A stretch of 64,000 bases of DNA, taken from assembly GCA_023055355.1 (NCBI GenBank), contig JALJCS010000052.1, positions 947,501 through 1,011,500 of the forward strand, read 5' to 3'. Both the position numbers and the translations under genes were made by a program. Positions 34,906-46,997 of this stretch are shown here, in pieces; position 1 is the first letter of the stretch, and each line of letters opens with the position of its first letter. This DNA is from Agelaius tricolor. Taxonomy: Eukaryota; Chordata; Aves; Passeriformes; Icteridae. The notes below the pieces were generated by a model that was not told the origin of the DNA, made no database searches, and worked only from the letters and a program-made list of their open reading frames with translations.

Positions 34906-35781
34906 GCGGTTATAACTGCACCAAAGACTAACAAAGCCCTGAGCAGAAGGGAAAGTCCTGGTTTTGTGTTGTTTGTTCTCTTCTATTTTATAAATTTCCT
35001 CATAAATAATGGTTATTCATTTTCATACTCTTTTGCCTGGAGTCCCCATCATTTTTGAAATAAAAATACTTTTAGAGATGGGTCTTCTTATTCCAGCAAT
35101 GTTCCTACTTTCCTTGGTAGATATTTCTCTTGTAAACAAAGATGCTTAACAACACCTGGGTTTCAGTGTGGATGGGAAAGACACCCCAAATGAAGAGAGG
35201 ATGAGGGACTTGGCCATCTCATGCTCTGCCTTTTAAGCCAGTTGGGCCACCAAGGATCCTCTCCCCAGCAGGCACTTCTGGTCACCCAGCCACTCAGGAG
35301 CTGGCTTTGGCAGAGCATCACACTGTACCCAGTGTGCCATGGCTGACAGACTGATGGACAGACAGGGCCCTGTCTCACCAAAATCAAGGCCTGACCCACC
35401 CCTGCCACATACAGCTGTTCCAAAATGTCTCCAGACATCAAACTTTTCCTGTCTCTGACACCCCACCCTGTGCCATGGCCTGATCCCGACTGCCCTGGAA
35501 AAGGTGGAGGCTCCAGAACCCCCACAGGGCCTTTGTGACACCCTCGTGTGGGGAACACAGCAGAGGAGGGATTTGGGATAGGGGACAAGAGAATCCAGAT
35601 CCTCCTGAAGGCTTGCTTTGGCCATCAGAGCAAGGAAGGTCCAGGGCCCTGCCAGGTTCCTCTGGTGGAGGAAACATGCTGGGGGAATCATCTGGGATTT
35701 GCCTCTGTTTTGGGAGCTTTCCCAGGAAATCATTCCTTTGTGACCATTTTGCCTCTGAACCTTGTTGCTGTTTCTGTTGAT

Positions 35782-35787
35782 TTTATT
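35782..35787 (-). other. Polyadenylation signal, unit D
   Basis: The minus strand reads AATAAA in the context GAGAGAATAAAATC, about 155 bp past the unit D stop codon. Confidence 0.55.
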
Positions 35788-35942
35788 CTCTCTCATTGCT
35801 GTATCAGGAAATTGTTCTTCTCTCAGCCCTTTGGGATGTTTGTGCCCCCACGGGGAGGGAGAGGGGCAGTTTTTAGTGGCAGCACACACAAGAGTGGGTA
35901 CCCATGGGTGGGGACCCCCAGTGCCCCCCAGTTCCCCCCGTG

Positions 35943-38900
35943 TCATGGCACAATCTCATTGATGTCACTGGACTCCTGTGGTCTCCCGTGGGGTCCCCAC
36001 AGCTCCGTGTAGGTCACCTGAGGTGCCTGAGGGGCAGTGATGCCTGGGAGCCCTGCAAGAGACACTGGTTGTGGAGACCAAGGTGGGGGAGTGACACCAG
36101 TGGGTGACGTGTCACTGTGCCCCCCATCCACAGTACTCACGCTGTGCCTGTTTGGTGCTCATAACGTGGGTGTACAGCACCTCCCCCTCCTGTGGAGGGG
36201 CCAGGGGCTCAGGGGGGGGCCTGAGGGGATAAAGGGGATGTGGGAGGGGATGGAGAGTTGTGGGGTGGGGTGGGGGAGTAATGGCTGGACACCCACACTC
36301 ACCTTTCCTGGTGCTTCCTGGCAGCTGCAAAGAAAAGAGGGGAGGGGTGACTGTAGGGTCCCCAGGGCCCTGATGCCTCTCAGGATTCCTGACCCCTACA
36401 GGACCTTCAATTTCCATTAGGAGCCCCAAGCATCTCTGGAGCCCCCCCAGAACTCATGAAGCTCCCCAGTGCCCCCAACCAACTCAGCATCCAGAACCTA
36501 AAGCCCACCAGGGACAGAGACTCCCCCAAGAAGCCCCCAGGGCCCCTGAAAGAACTCCCAACATTCATGCAGGACCCTCCAGCACCTCCCCAAACCCTAC
36601 AGGACCCCCAGCCAAAGTCACAATTCTGGGGCTGTGGGTTCCGCCCTATTGCTCCCCAACATGGGGGCCTCTACAGCTCCCTAGGACCCCCTGTCCCCCC
36701 ATTGTCACCCACCCACACGGTGCCAGCGGTGCCAGGCCACAATGACACCCACGAGCAGGAGCAGGAAGAAAAGGGTCCAACCGACCCCTGCGGCCACTGC
36801 AAGAAACAGAGGGGGACACATCAGGGTCACCCATCACCCCAAGGGTCCTGCACTCCCAGGTGACCCTGTGTAACCTTACCTGTATCCCTGTGTCTCCACG
36901 GTGTCACCTCCAGGGCCAGCTCAGGGCTGAGTGCCTGGTGCCCATCCAGCTGGTTGGTGGCCACACACTGGTAGGTGCCTGAATGTCCTTCATCTAAGGC
37001 CCCGAGTTTCAGGAGGGGACCCTGGGCCACCTCCTGCCCGTTGTGCAGCCAGGTGAAGGTGACAGGGGCAGAGCCCACCTGCACCAAGCAGTGCAGGGTC
37101 ATGGAGTCACCTGGGTGCACCTGGTGTGACAGGGGAATGAGGGTGATGGTGGCATTGGCCACAGGCGCTGGGGAGACACAGACAGGGCTGAGGCTGGAGG
37201 GAGGTGCTGGCAGCCGGTGTGGAGGGATAGGGATGGGGGGGTGGGTGTGATGGGGTTGTCAGGGATGGGGTCACACCACGGAGGGGCGAGGGGACAAAGG
37301 ACAGAGGCTGGGGAACCCAAGAAAGGTGTCTACGGGACATGAAGGTAGCCAGGTATGGGAGCCGTGGAGGCTGTGGGGGCTCCCTGTGCCCATCCCTGCG
37401 CTCACTGTGCACCGTGACGCGGAGCCAGGCGCTGCTCTTCCGCATGACCCCCACCTCAGAGTGCACCTGGCAGCTGTAATTCCCCGAATGGGAGACCTCC
37501 ACGGTGGGCACCAGCAGCTGCAGGGACCCCTGCGGGCCCCCCACCACCTGCCTGTCCCGGTAGAACACGTGCAGGAGGGGGGCTTGGGGCCGCAGGAGGC
37601 TCGGGCTGCTGAGGCAGCTGAGAGTCAGGGGAGACCCCTGGGTGGGTTCAGGGGGAGCCTCCAGCACCAGCATCCGGACAAGCTCAGAGGAGAAGATGGG
37701 GGACTGTGGGCACAGTGACCCTGAGTCCCTGGGAAAGCACTGTGGGGCTGTCGGGGTGGTGGCTGTGAGGTGCTCACCATGCACTGTCACTATCACCGGC
37801 ATTGATTCCTCCCATCCCCATGATACCCTGTTCTTCACCCAGGCCTTGCAGCAATAGCGGCCACTGTGGTTCAGCTGAAGAGGGGACAGGGACAGCTCCG
37901 TCCTATTGTGGAGCCTCCCCAGTTCCGTGTCCCCGTGGTAGAAGAACACCGAATCAACTGATATTTCTCGCCTGTACCGGCAGCGCAGTGTCAGCGTTTC
38001 TCCCTCCAGCAGTGCCCGCACTGGCACCTGCAGCACCACCTGGTCTGTGGAGCAGAGGGGTGCTGTCACATCACAGGGGTCTGGAGGGTCCTGATGTCAC
38101 TGGAACCCCCATATTGGGTCACAGCCAGCGCACCAGGCTTCCCCAATTTCAGCACAGGGGTTCCCCCATAGTGGGATGCTCTGGGATGTCCCTGTGTGTA
38201 GGGCATGGGCTCTGGTCACACTAGAGGGTGACCCATGGAGTGGAGCCAGCCACAGTCCTTGGGGTTCCCCTGGGTGCCAGGCTGGGGACACAAAACGCCC
38301 TCACCATTTGAGACATTCACAGGGTGGCTGAGCCCACTGCCGGGTCTGTCACACGTGTAGGTGCCACTCTCAGTGACAGTGAAGTTGTTGCCTCTCTCCT
38401 GCCCCCAGCGCTGCCCATCCTTGTACCAGGTGGTGGCACCGGCGGTCCCCGAGCCCTGGCAGGTCAGTGTCACCCGGTCCCACAGCACCGCCGGCCTCCA
38501 GGAGGGCTCCACCAGGAGCTGGGTGGTCTGGGCACCTGAGGGTGACAGGGGACACCAGCCTGCCAGGGCCAGTGTGGGGCTGGGAACAGTGGGGTGGGGT
38601 CATGTCATCCCCTGAGGACTCACCAGCGAGGCCGAGGGTCTGGGCTGGAAGGGAGAAGGGAGAGGGCTGGGTGAGGGTCATGGGGACACTGTGGACACCC
38701 CATGTTTGCACTGGCCACCTCCACCAGCCCTACAGCACCTGTCCCCATGGCCACATCCCCATGGCCCTGTGCCCATGATCCCATTCCAATGGCACTTGTC
38801 CTCCCAGCCCAATCCCATGCAATGTGGCCCTTGTCCCTGTCCCTGTATCCCTGTTCCCCTGTCCCTGTCCCCACAGCTACCCAAGCCCCAAGTCTCCTTC

Positions 38901-39170
38901 TGCCACATCCTTGTCCTCACATCTCTTTCCTCCTGTTCCTGTCCCCACATGCCGGTTCTCTGGTTCCTGTCCCTAAAGCCACCCCACAACTCTGGTCTCA
39001 CTGGGCTCCATGCCCTGCTCTGGCTCTGCTGGCATTGGGGACCTCAGGGGACCCCACAGCCCCCCTGTGCCCCCTCCCCTCCCCATCCCCGGGGTGTCAG
39101 GCCCGTGCCCGGGGCACTCACCCCACAGGAGCAGCGCCACCTTCCCGGCCATCCCGGTGTCCCCAGCCAT
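35943..39170 (-). CDS. Unit D: intact CHIR/LILR-like inhibitory Ig receptor
   Basis: This is a predicted type I leukocyte surface receptor that recruits phosphatases through ITIMs; its ligand is unknown. Exons: leader 39170-39122, mini 38644-38624, D1 38535-38305, D2 38044-37778, D3 about 37690-37406, D5 37167-36880, transmembrane 36796-36713, 22-nt exon 36324-36303, ITIM exon 36220-36141, last exon 36052-35943. All introns are phase 1 or fit the following phase, and every exon is open. Each Ig domain keeps both cysteines (LTC/YTC, LRC/YCC, LSC/YSC, LHC/YQC). The membrane helix (TLFFLLLLVGVIVAW) has no basic residue, unlike activating partners. The tail has VLYTHV and VTYTEL, both canonical ITIMs; the third tyrosine is lost (DINEIV). 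D5 lacks about six residues after NQL. No AG in the right phase was found for the D3 acceptor, but the D2-D3 intron is itself open and in frame, and skipping D3 also keeps the frame. Length is about 400 residues. Confidence 0.8.
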
Positions 39171-39230
39171 GTGCACTGGCTGTCACTCGCTGCTGTGGCC
39201 ACCGCTCCCCTGGCTGGCGGCTCTTCAGAT

Positions 39231-39252
39231 GAAGGGGAAGGAAGCGAGGTCA
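39231..39252 (-). promoter_or_regulatory. ETS/PU.1-like promoter site, unit D
   Basis: GAAGGGGAAGGAAGCGAGGT, followed by CA, lies about 60-80 bp upstream of the unit D start codon. It is the candidate leukocyte promoter element for the one intact gene. Confidence 0.5.
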
Positions 39253-41833
39253 CATCCGTCCCCAGGTGTAGGTGGCCCTTGGTGGGGGCAGGGTGGGGAC
39301 AAGATGGGGGCAGGGTGGTGACACTGTGGGACATGGGTGGTATGGTGGGACATGATGGGGACATGGTGTTGCCAGAATTTGGAGGCTGAGGTGGTGTAGG
39401 GAGCCAGGGATGGGTGTCCAGGGGAAGGGGGGTCCCAAAGGTTGGGTGGACTCAGACTTGGGAATGAGGATCCCAGAACAACGTGGCCTCCAGGGATTTC
39501 TGATCATGGGATGGGGGCCATGGCATGGGGGTGCCAGGGGAAAGGGGGTCCCTGTGAGAATGGGGGCCCTAGGGAATTCAAGGTCCCCAAGGGAAGGGAT
39601 GTCCCAGGGACTGGAATTACTGGGATGGGGTTCCTTGGGGTTGGCGATCCTGGGGAATTGCAGTCCAGGGATGGGGGTCTCAGGGAAGGGAAGACAGAAG
39701 GAAATTGGGTCCCAAGACTGGGGTCCCAGGGAAATGGGGGTGCCAGGGATGGGCAGTGGCTGGGGGGGAACAGGGGTCACAGCTCCTTCCCTGGATGCCT
39801 CAGATTTTGGGGTGATGTGGGGCCCTGCAAAATCACCCCTGGGGTGTTCATTTCCTTGCCAGGTATTGCATGAGGGTCCTGGGTAGCTCTGCCTCTGTGT
39901 CCTCCCTGGCCCTTGACTTTTTCCTCTCTTGATTTCTCTTTTTTCCTTATCCTCCTTACTTTTTCTCATATCCCCTCAGCCCTGGTTCCTGGCTTAGGAA
40001 TCCTGGGAAGCAGCTAAGATAGGAAGGGGTTGGGGGACCCAAGGGAAAGGAAGAAAATGAGGAGCAGGGGATGCAGGGAAGGGTGGGGAGTCTTTGGGGG
40101 ATGGAGGTGTTGGGCTGTGCTCCCTCAACACTTTGTTTGTCATGGAGGAGAGGGAAGAGGCCGTTTGCACTGAGAGTCAGATGGGAAAGGGGGGCAGTCT
40201 CTGTTCCTGGGTGGGCACATCCAGGGGGGTTCTGTCCTCTAAGGTCCCTGTTCTGGAGTTCACCCGGGGGAAACCAGTCCAGGGAGTGACACATCCTGGC
40301 ATGGGGGGTCCTGTCCCAGGGGGTGGCAGTTCTGGAAATGTCCCTGCATATTCCTGGCCGGGTGTCTGTCCCTGGGGTGGCACATCCCGGGGACGCCTGT
40401 CAATCCAAGGGTGGGGCCCAGCCATGGCCCAGCCCCACTGCACAGGGATGACCATTGCCCAGCCCTGCTCTGCCCAGCCCCAGGTGGGTCCCCCCTGCCC
40501 CCTTGGCTTTGATTCTGGCAGCTTTAGAGCTGCTGCAAAGGTGAGAACTCTGTGGGGGAAAAAAGGTCCTGCCTGTGGTTTGCTCAGCCCTGCAAGAAGC
40601 ACAAAACCCCAAGGAAGCCCAAGCAGTGGCTCTGCGAGGGCCTTTGATGGTTTTCAGAGCAGTGTGGCGGGAAACCCCCCCTGCAGGTGCAGCTGCGACA
40701 GAACCAGCCCAGAAATGCAGCAATTGATCATTTTGTGCCTCTAATCAAGGGACTGAGACAGCTTCAGAGCTACTACAAAGACAATCACTGTCTGTTCAAC
40801 AACCTAACTTGGACCCTCCTTCTTGATCAAAACCTGCAGACCTTTGGAACCTCCCAGAAAGAATGTTTGGGTTCTGGATGTGCACAACAGAAGAGGGGGG
40901 AAAGTGTGGAAATATTGAACAGGGGCTGCACACGAGGGGCTGGGGAACAGGGGTGTCACAGCAGGAGCAGGGAGTGCCCAGGCAGGGGAATTCAGGGCAG
41001 GCTGGAGTAGATTTACCAGGGAATCAGACCCTGAGGCACACAGGGGCATTTCCACAGATTCCTGTGCACTGTCCCAAGGATGAACAGAGCTTCTCCCCCT
41101 TTTGGGAGTGGAATCCATGGGAAGTCAATCCAGTTTCAGGGTGGGAATGGGGTAAATGGGAAGAGTTCCTAAATATGGGCCAAGAAAAGGCTTCCTTATG
41201 GGCTGGGGTGCTGCCCAGCAGGCAGGGAACAATCCCATGGAGCTGTTGGACACTCAGGGAGATTCCACATTCTGTGTTATCCACAAGAAAATCCTGCTGT
41301 GGGATGCAGCAGGGGACTGCTAAAGGGAACCAAAAAGTCTCATTTCTTTGCAATTTGGTTCTGATTTTATTATGAGTGACTTGTTGGGAAAGCAATGATT
41401 AAAAGGATTCTATAAACCAAAGCATTTTATACCCTGTCAGGTTGATTTTTGCAGAGTGGTTTTTTTTTTTTTATTTGGAAAAATGTTGTAGGAAATATTT
41501 TGCCTTTTTTCTTTGGATGTATAATTTGGTCTCAAGCATTTGGGCACCACGGAATTCAACCAATTTTTTTCTGGGATTTACCATCATCAGGGCAACGTTG
41601 TAACAGGCACACCTTAAGTTTGGGCAACCCAGAGGTCACAGGCCCTACTGGGGACAGTGGGAATGCGCAGGGCCCCCCCAGGACAGAGGTCCCCAGGATG
41701 TGCCACCTCTGTGACAGGAATCTCAAAAGACGTGGCACCCACAGAAGGAGGACGATGCCCCTGGAACAAGATCCTGGGACAAGACCCAGGTGTCACTACA
41801 GCAGAGCTGCCCTTTTTCCTCAGGGCTGGACCC

Positions 41834-41943
41834 CTCTGGATATGCCTCCCCAGGACAGAATCCAGGTCCTTGCCTCAGCAAAAACAACCTCTGGATATGC
41901 CCCCCAGGACAGAATCCAGGTCCTTGCCTCAGCAAAAACAAGC
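41834..41943. repeat. 55-bp tandem duplication in the unit E promoter flank
   Basis: Two nearly identical head-to-tail copies start CTCTGGATATGCC at 41834 and 41889. Related copies of this flank carry only one. Confidence 0.85.
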
Positions 41944-42761
41944 TCAACCTTCTGCTGCAGGAAAGAGAAAGTGAAAGTATTGGAGGATAACAGCCATAAA
42001 GCCCCATCCCCCACAGGCCCCCAGTCACTGCCTGCACCCCCCCACCCCCCACCCCCTTTTTCCTCTTCCTGGGATCCCCTGAGCTGTTACCTGCTCAGGT
42101 GTTCCTTAGGATGGCTGAACCAGGAAACTGGGGGCGACAGGAAAAAGCCCAGGGGTGTGTGGGGCAGACACCCAGAGCCTACCAGGACAGCCCTGGGGTG
42201 CTGCAGGGTGGGGGCTGTGCTGGGCTCTGAGTCACCCCAAAATCTGAGGCACCCCAGGAAGGAGCTGTGACCCCCGTGCCCACCCAGTCACTGCCCATAC
42301 CTGGCACCCCCATTCCCCTGGGAACCCAACCATGGCACCCCCATTGCCTTGGTCTCTCCTCCCTGGGACCCCCATCCCAGGACTGACATTGCCCAGCACC
42401 ACCATTGCCTTGATCCCATCCCATGGGCTGCTTCTTCCCCCAGAACCCCTATTCCCAAGGGTCGGCTTTTTCTCCCTGCATCCCCAACCCTGGCACCCAC
42501 ATGCCATGACCCCAAATCCCTGGGGACCATGTTCCCACAGCACCCTCATCCCTGAATGCCCCCAGGCATGGAGACCCAAATTCCCCTGGACCCCCATTCT
42601 GCTGGACACCCATCCTTGGTTCCCCACATCCCATGAGCCCCCCACTCCTGGAAACACCATCCCCCATCATGTCCCCAGACTATCCCATCATGTCCCCACA
42701 CTGGCCAACGCCTTTCCCCACTCTGCCCGCACCAAGGGCCACCTACACCTGGGGATGGACA

Positions 42762-42785
42762 TGACCTCACTTCCTTCCCCTTTGG
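42762..42785 (+). promoter_or_regulatory. ETS/PU.1-like promoter site, unit E
   Basis: TGACCTCACTTCCTTCCCC, followed by TTTGG, lies about 60-80 bp upstream of the unit E start codon. Confidence 0.5.
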
Positions 42786-42843
42786 CCAAAGAGCCACCAC
42801 CCAGGGGAGCAGTGACCACAGCAGTGAGTGACAGCCAGTGCAC

Positions 42844-44578
42844 ATGGCTGGGGACACCGGGATGGCTGGGAAGGTGGCGCTGCTCCTGTGGGGTGAGTGC
42901 CCTGGGCAGGGGCCTGACACCCTGGGGATGGGGAGGGGAGGGGAGGGGGCACAGAGGGGCTGTGGGGTCGCCTGAGGTCCCCAAGGCCTGCAGAGCCAGA
43001 GCAGGGCATGGAGCCCAGTGAGACCAGAGTTGTGGGGTGGCTTTAGGGACAGGAACCAGAGAACCGGCATGTGGGGACAGGAGCAGGGGAATAGACATAT
43101 GGGGACAAGGATGTGGCAGAAGGAGCCTTGGGGCTTGGGTAGCTGTGGGGACAGGGGAACAGGGATGCAGGGACAGGGACAAGGGCCACATTGCATGGGG
43201 ATGGGCTGGGAGGACAGGTGTCATTGGAATGGGATCATGAGCACAGGGCCATGGGAACAGATGCTGTAGGGCTGGTGGAGGTGGCCAGTGCAAACATGGG
43301 GTGTCCACAGTGTCCCCATGACCCCCACCCAGCCCTGTCCCTTCTCCCTTCCAGCCCAGACCCTCGGCCTCGCTGGTGAGTCCTCGGCGGATGCCATGGC
43401 CCCACCCCACTGTCCCCAGCCCCACACTGGCCCTGGCAGGCTGGTGTCCCCTGTCACCCTCAGGTGCCCAGACCACCCAGCTCCTGGTGGAGCCCTCCTG
43501 GAGGCCGGCGGTGCTGTGGGACCGGGTGACACTGACCTGCCAGGGCTTGGGGACCGCTGGTGCCACCACCTGGTACAAGGATGGGCAGCGCTGGGGTCAG
43601 GAGGGAGGCAGCAACTTCACTGTCACTGAGAGTGGCACCTACACGTGTGACAGACCCGGCAGTGGGCTCAGCCACCCCATGATTGTCTCAGACAGTGAGA
43701 GCGTTTTGTGTCCCCAGCCTGGAACCCACAGGAGCCCTGAGGACTCTGGTGGCCTCCACTCCATGGGTCACCCTCTAGTGTGACCAGAGCCCATGCCCTA
43801 CACACAGGGACATCCCAGAGCATCCCACTATGGGGGGACCCCTGTGCTGAAATTGGGGAAGCCTGGTGCGCTGGCTGTGACCCAATATGGGGGTTCCAGT
43901 GACATCAGGACCCTCCAGACCCCTGTGATGTGACAGCACCCCTCTGCTCCACAGAGCAGGTGGTGCTGCAGGTGCCAGCGTGGGCACTTGCTGGAGGGAG
44001 AAATGCTGACACTGCGCTGCCGGTACAGGCGAGAAATATCAGTTGATTCTAGCACAAGAAGATGGAACTGAGGGGGCTCCACAATGGGACGGAGCTGTCC
44101 CTGTCCCCTCTTCTGCTGAACCACAGTGGCAGCTATTGCTGCAAGGTCTGGGTGAGCTATGGGGTATCATGGCGATAGGAGGAGTCAACGCCGGTGACAG
44201 TGCATGGTGAGCACCTCACAGCTGCCACCCCAACAGCCCCACAGCGCTTCCCGAGGCACTCGGGGTCACTGTGCCCACAGTCCCCCATCCTCTCCCCTGA
44301 GCTTGTCCGGATGCTGGTGCTGAAGGGTCCCCCCGAACCCACCCAGGGGTCTCCCCTGACTCTCAGCTGCCTCAGCAGCCCGAGCCTCCTGCGGCCCCAA
44401 GCCCCCCTCCTGCACGTGTTCTACCGGGACGGGCAAGTGGTGGGGGGCCCGCAGGGGTCCCTGCAGCTGCTGGTGCCCACCGTGGAGGTCTCCCATTCGG
44501 GGAATTACAGCTGCCAGGTGCACTCTGGGTGGGAAGCCCTGAGGAAGAGCAGCGCCTGGCTTCGCTTCAGGGTGTGCT
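42844..44578 (+). pseudogene. Unit E: CHIR/LILR-like receptor truncated after D3 by ERV-c
   Basis: Exons: leader 42844-42892, mini 43355-43375, D1 43464-43694, D2 43955-44206, D3 about 44300-44578. D1 is open and close to that of unit D. D2 has one extra T near 43989 (GCACTTGCTGG where unit D has GCACTGCTGG) and a deletion near 44050 that removes the SVFFYHGD part of the fold, so it is frameshifted. D3 is open, with both cysteines. No D5, transmembrane or tail exons follow: 200 bp past D3 the sequence enters ERV-c, and what lies beyond it is the promoter of another unit. E is thus the 5' half of a receptor. Confidence 0.85.
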
Positions 44579-44778
44579 GTGAGTGTGGGGATGGGCACAG
44601 GGAGGCCCCACAGCCTCCTCAGGTCCCCTTCCTGGGTACCTCCATGTCCCCCAGACACCTTTCTTGGGGTCCCCCACCTCTGCCCTGTGTCCTCTCAACC
44701 CTCTGTGGTGTGACCCCATCCCTGAAATCCCCCATCACACCCATCCCCCCTTGTCCCTCTCCCCCCACACTGGCTGCC

Positions 44779-45028
44779 TGTTTCCAGCGCTTGGGGTGTG
44801 GCGTCCCAGGTCGAGGACGGCTCGGTGGCAGCACCTTTTCTACATGGACCAAGCACATGCACACACCAATGTGGTGGACGGTAACTGGCCTTTATTAACG
44901 GTTAGGCAGGGTCATTTATAACAGGGGTTAACAGTCAACAACATGCAGGGCTAAGTAACGGTAAAGGGGAGGGGTTCTGTCTGCCTGTAACAACGCGAGA
45001 TCTTGTGGCCCATCCCTAATCTCCCACA
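44779..45028 (-). repeat. 3' LTR of ERV-c
   Basis: A 250-bp LTR; on the minus strand it runs from TGTGGGAGATTAGG to GCTGGAAACA. AATAAAGG (rc near 44889) is the polyadenylation signal. A purine tract, AAAAGGGGAGGGGAAA, adjoins it internally. Confidence 0.85.
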
Positions 45029-45149
45029 TTTCCCCTCCCCTTTTATGATTAATTAAAAACATAGAAAATGTAAAGGTTTAAACTGACAACTGGTAAATAT
45101 GTGTAACTGGTAAAAATGTACTGAAATTGAACAATGCAACATAACCATA

Positions 45150-45950
45150 ACAAACTCATCTTAAACAAACAAACAAAATGTTAACTTTTTCTAACCAGTT
45201 TTTAAAGAACAACACTAAAATTTTAGTGTTGTTCTTTAAAAACTGGTTAGAAAACACTTGTTTAAACTGTATGGCCCAAATATCAAAGTCTAGGAACACT
45301 ACTGCAGGAGGGCCTAACAAGGTGGACACGAGGGCATTTTTGTAAAGGCTTCTCTCTGTTGATGCTTGGGACGTAAAATGCAACTGGAGGAGCACCATCT
45401 GGATGGAGCAGGATGCTGAAGAATGGGTCCCGGTGTGAAAACAAAACATCGATCTGCTCTGTTTCAGTCATAGGGAAATGTAAGATGGCAGCAATCAGAA
45501 ATCAATCAGATAATACACATAATAATAACACAGCTGAACTATCATCCCAGAGTCTGTGACAGCTGATGAACCTTAAAACAAGAGAGACCTGGAGAACTCA
45601 TGTCCGGATTCATGTTTCTCCAAATTCCCTTTGAAAAGGCTTAGCTGTCATATATGGTACTTTTTTGATGCTGAAAACATCTGGGCTGATTGTCAATTAT
45701 TCCATTCAAGTAGAGCTAGAACTTGGCCAGAGTTTGAACTCTAATTGATGGACATCACTTACATACTCTTATGAATAGGAAACTTTAGGATGAAAGACCA
45801 ATCAAACCATTATACAATTGAATCCCTCTGAAACTGTGAGCCATGACTGAAACCTTTCCTGCTGAGCCTCTCCCCCAGACCTTCTCTGTGCAGGCCTCTT
45901 TTTAGTTCAGTCACGGAGTTCCTCATGACCCCGGTATGGTCTGCCATCGG
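45150..45950 (-). pseudogene. env: ERV-c env C-terminal remnant
   Basis: Env is reduced to pieces of the transmembrane subunit. The frame near 45156-45449 ends with NWLEKVNILFVCL, matching the end of Env in ERV-a and ERV-e. The sequence at 45900-45945 matches the segment around the CX6CC region of ERV-e at nucleotide level. The piece between has deletions and AT-rich sequence I could not place (45500-45800), and a palindrome disrupts the 3' part. Confidence 0.6.
45187..45254. repeat. 68-bp perfect palindrome without spacer
   Basis: Two 34-bp arms (45187-45220 and 45221-45254) are exact reverse complements meeting at AAAA/TTTT. The left arm is ordinary ERV env sequence; the right arm is its inverted copy. 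It could extrude a cruciform. A fold-back event in replication or reverse transcription could have made it. Confidence 0.95.
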
Positions 45951-46358
45951 GCTGCTTGACGATTTGTTGTGGCCTTCAGGAAGCGGGGTATACGGGCCAC
46001 GGGGGCATCTGAAGATTCAGTCCTGCAGAACAAGCTTTACAAATTTTCTAGATGAAGTGATGGTGTTTTCAAAGCCAGAGAAGCGCTTGATAACAGCAGC
46101 ACCCTGGCCACCGGGATGCTGCTGCTGCTGCCTGTTCTCCGTCAGCACCCCCAGCACCGCCCAGCCGCCGCTGCTGCGGAGGGTGGCGGGGCAGGACTCC
46201 CGCTGCCCCGCACGGCTCTTCTCTCCGGTGCGATGCATTGCCCCGACGTTGGTACCGCGCTGCCTGGCTCTGCTTGCCACCAGCCCACAGAAGGGTCCAG
46301 CCTCCCTGCGCCGCCCAGGCGGCAGCTGTTGGCCGCGGCTGGTTGGGAGCCCAGCAGC

Positions 46359-46964
46359 TCAAACCTCCAGCGTGCCACCCCACCAGCCATGGGTCACCAT
46401 GGTGACCCCTCCCCCCCTGCCTCTGCGGCTCGTAAGGCGGAGGCCCCACCCAGGCTCCCTCGGACTCCAAGTCAATGGTGGCCCCCTGCGCCTTAGAGTC
46501 AACAGCTGCACCTCCACTTCCTCTAGCAGCCCGTCCCAAAATGACCACTTTTTCCCCGTAGTTGGGGTGCCTGGGCTCGGGAGCCACTCCCGCGGCTGCA
46601 AATCCCCACACTCGGCAAACTCATGATCACCCGAAGTTTGCACAGCCACCCCCACACCCTGCCAGGGCCCCTCCCGCAAGCAGTCCTGTGTGGCCTTCCA
46701 CTTTCCCCACTCCTGCTGAACTTGCTGAACCTTTTTCAGAGCCTGCATGACCCTGCCCCATGATTTTAGCTTTCGCCCCGAGCCTGAGGACGCAGCCTCC
46801 TCTGCTAGGGCCCCGGTACAATCATCCCATACTTCCGGGCAGAAAATATCCTCCGGCTGCCCGATTACCCCACTATGCAGGAGCCTTGACACTGTGAGGA
46901 AAAAATCTCCCAGCTCACAATGTATGCCCCACTGTCTGTGAATTGTTAAAAACAACCTTAGCAA
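46359..46964 (-). pseudogene. gag: ERV-c gag matrix remnant
   Basis: This frame encodes a matrix domain clearly related to that of ERV-a (HRQWGIHCELGDF, then RKLKSWGRVMQALKKV). The frame at its start does not join the upstream ATG near 46980, so a frameshift separates them. After the matrix domain, a linker with FWDGLLEEVEVQL is followed by loss of homology. Capsid and nucleocapsid were not seen. Confidence 0.75.
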
Positions 46965-46997
46965 GGGACTCCATCCTCTCCATCACTGGTTATCGAC

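Larger units (their letters stand above)
29773..35942. other. Interval between units C and D: promoter flank, insertions, 3' flank
   Basis: From left to right: unit C promoter repeats (29773-30180); an AT-rich insertion (about 30190-30410) absent from the equivalent A and D flanks, probably a retroelement fragment; resumed flank and the shared segment (30410-31815); another insertion starting TGTAGCATGGG near 31819 and running to about 32100 that looks like part of an LTR; a CpG-rich patch (32400-32770); a two-copy tandem duplication (32732-34232); and then, inverted, the B-type 3' flank (34480-35890) belonging to unit D. No further receptor exons were seen. Confidence 0.55.
39171..42843. other. 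Divergent promoter interval between units D and E
   Basis: This is a second copy of the A/B interval at 7952-11679. It has inverted G-rich degenerate repeats at both ends (39300-39790 and 42240-42720), a TCCTGTCC minisatellite, the shared middle segment (40400-40900) and an AT-rich part at 41330-41530. No gene was seen. Confidence 0.7.

Noticed and set aside
39044..39969. Proline-rich minus-strand frames in promoter flanks (for example 39250-39969, and 47578-47976 on plus).
   Set aside because: They are translations of degenerate GGGGATGGGGGTCCC-type repeats, which lack stops because of base composition.
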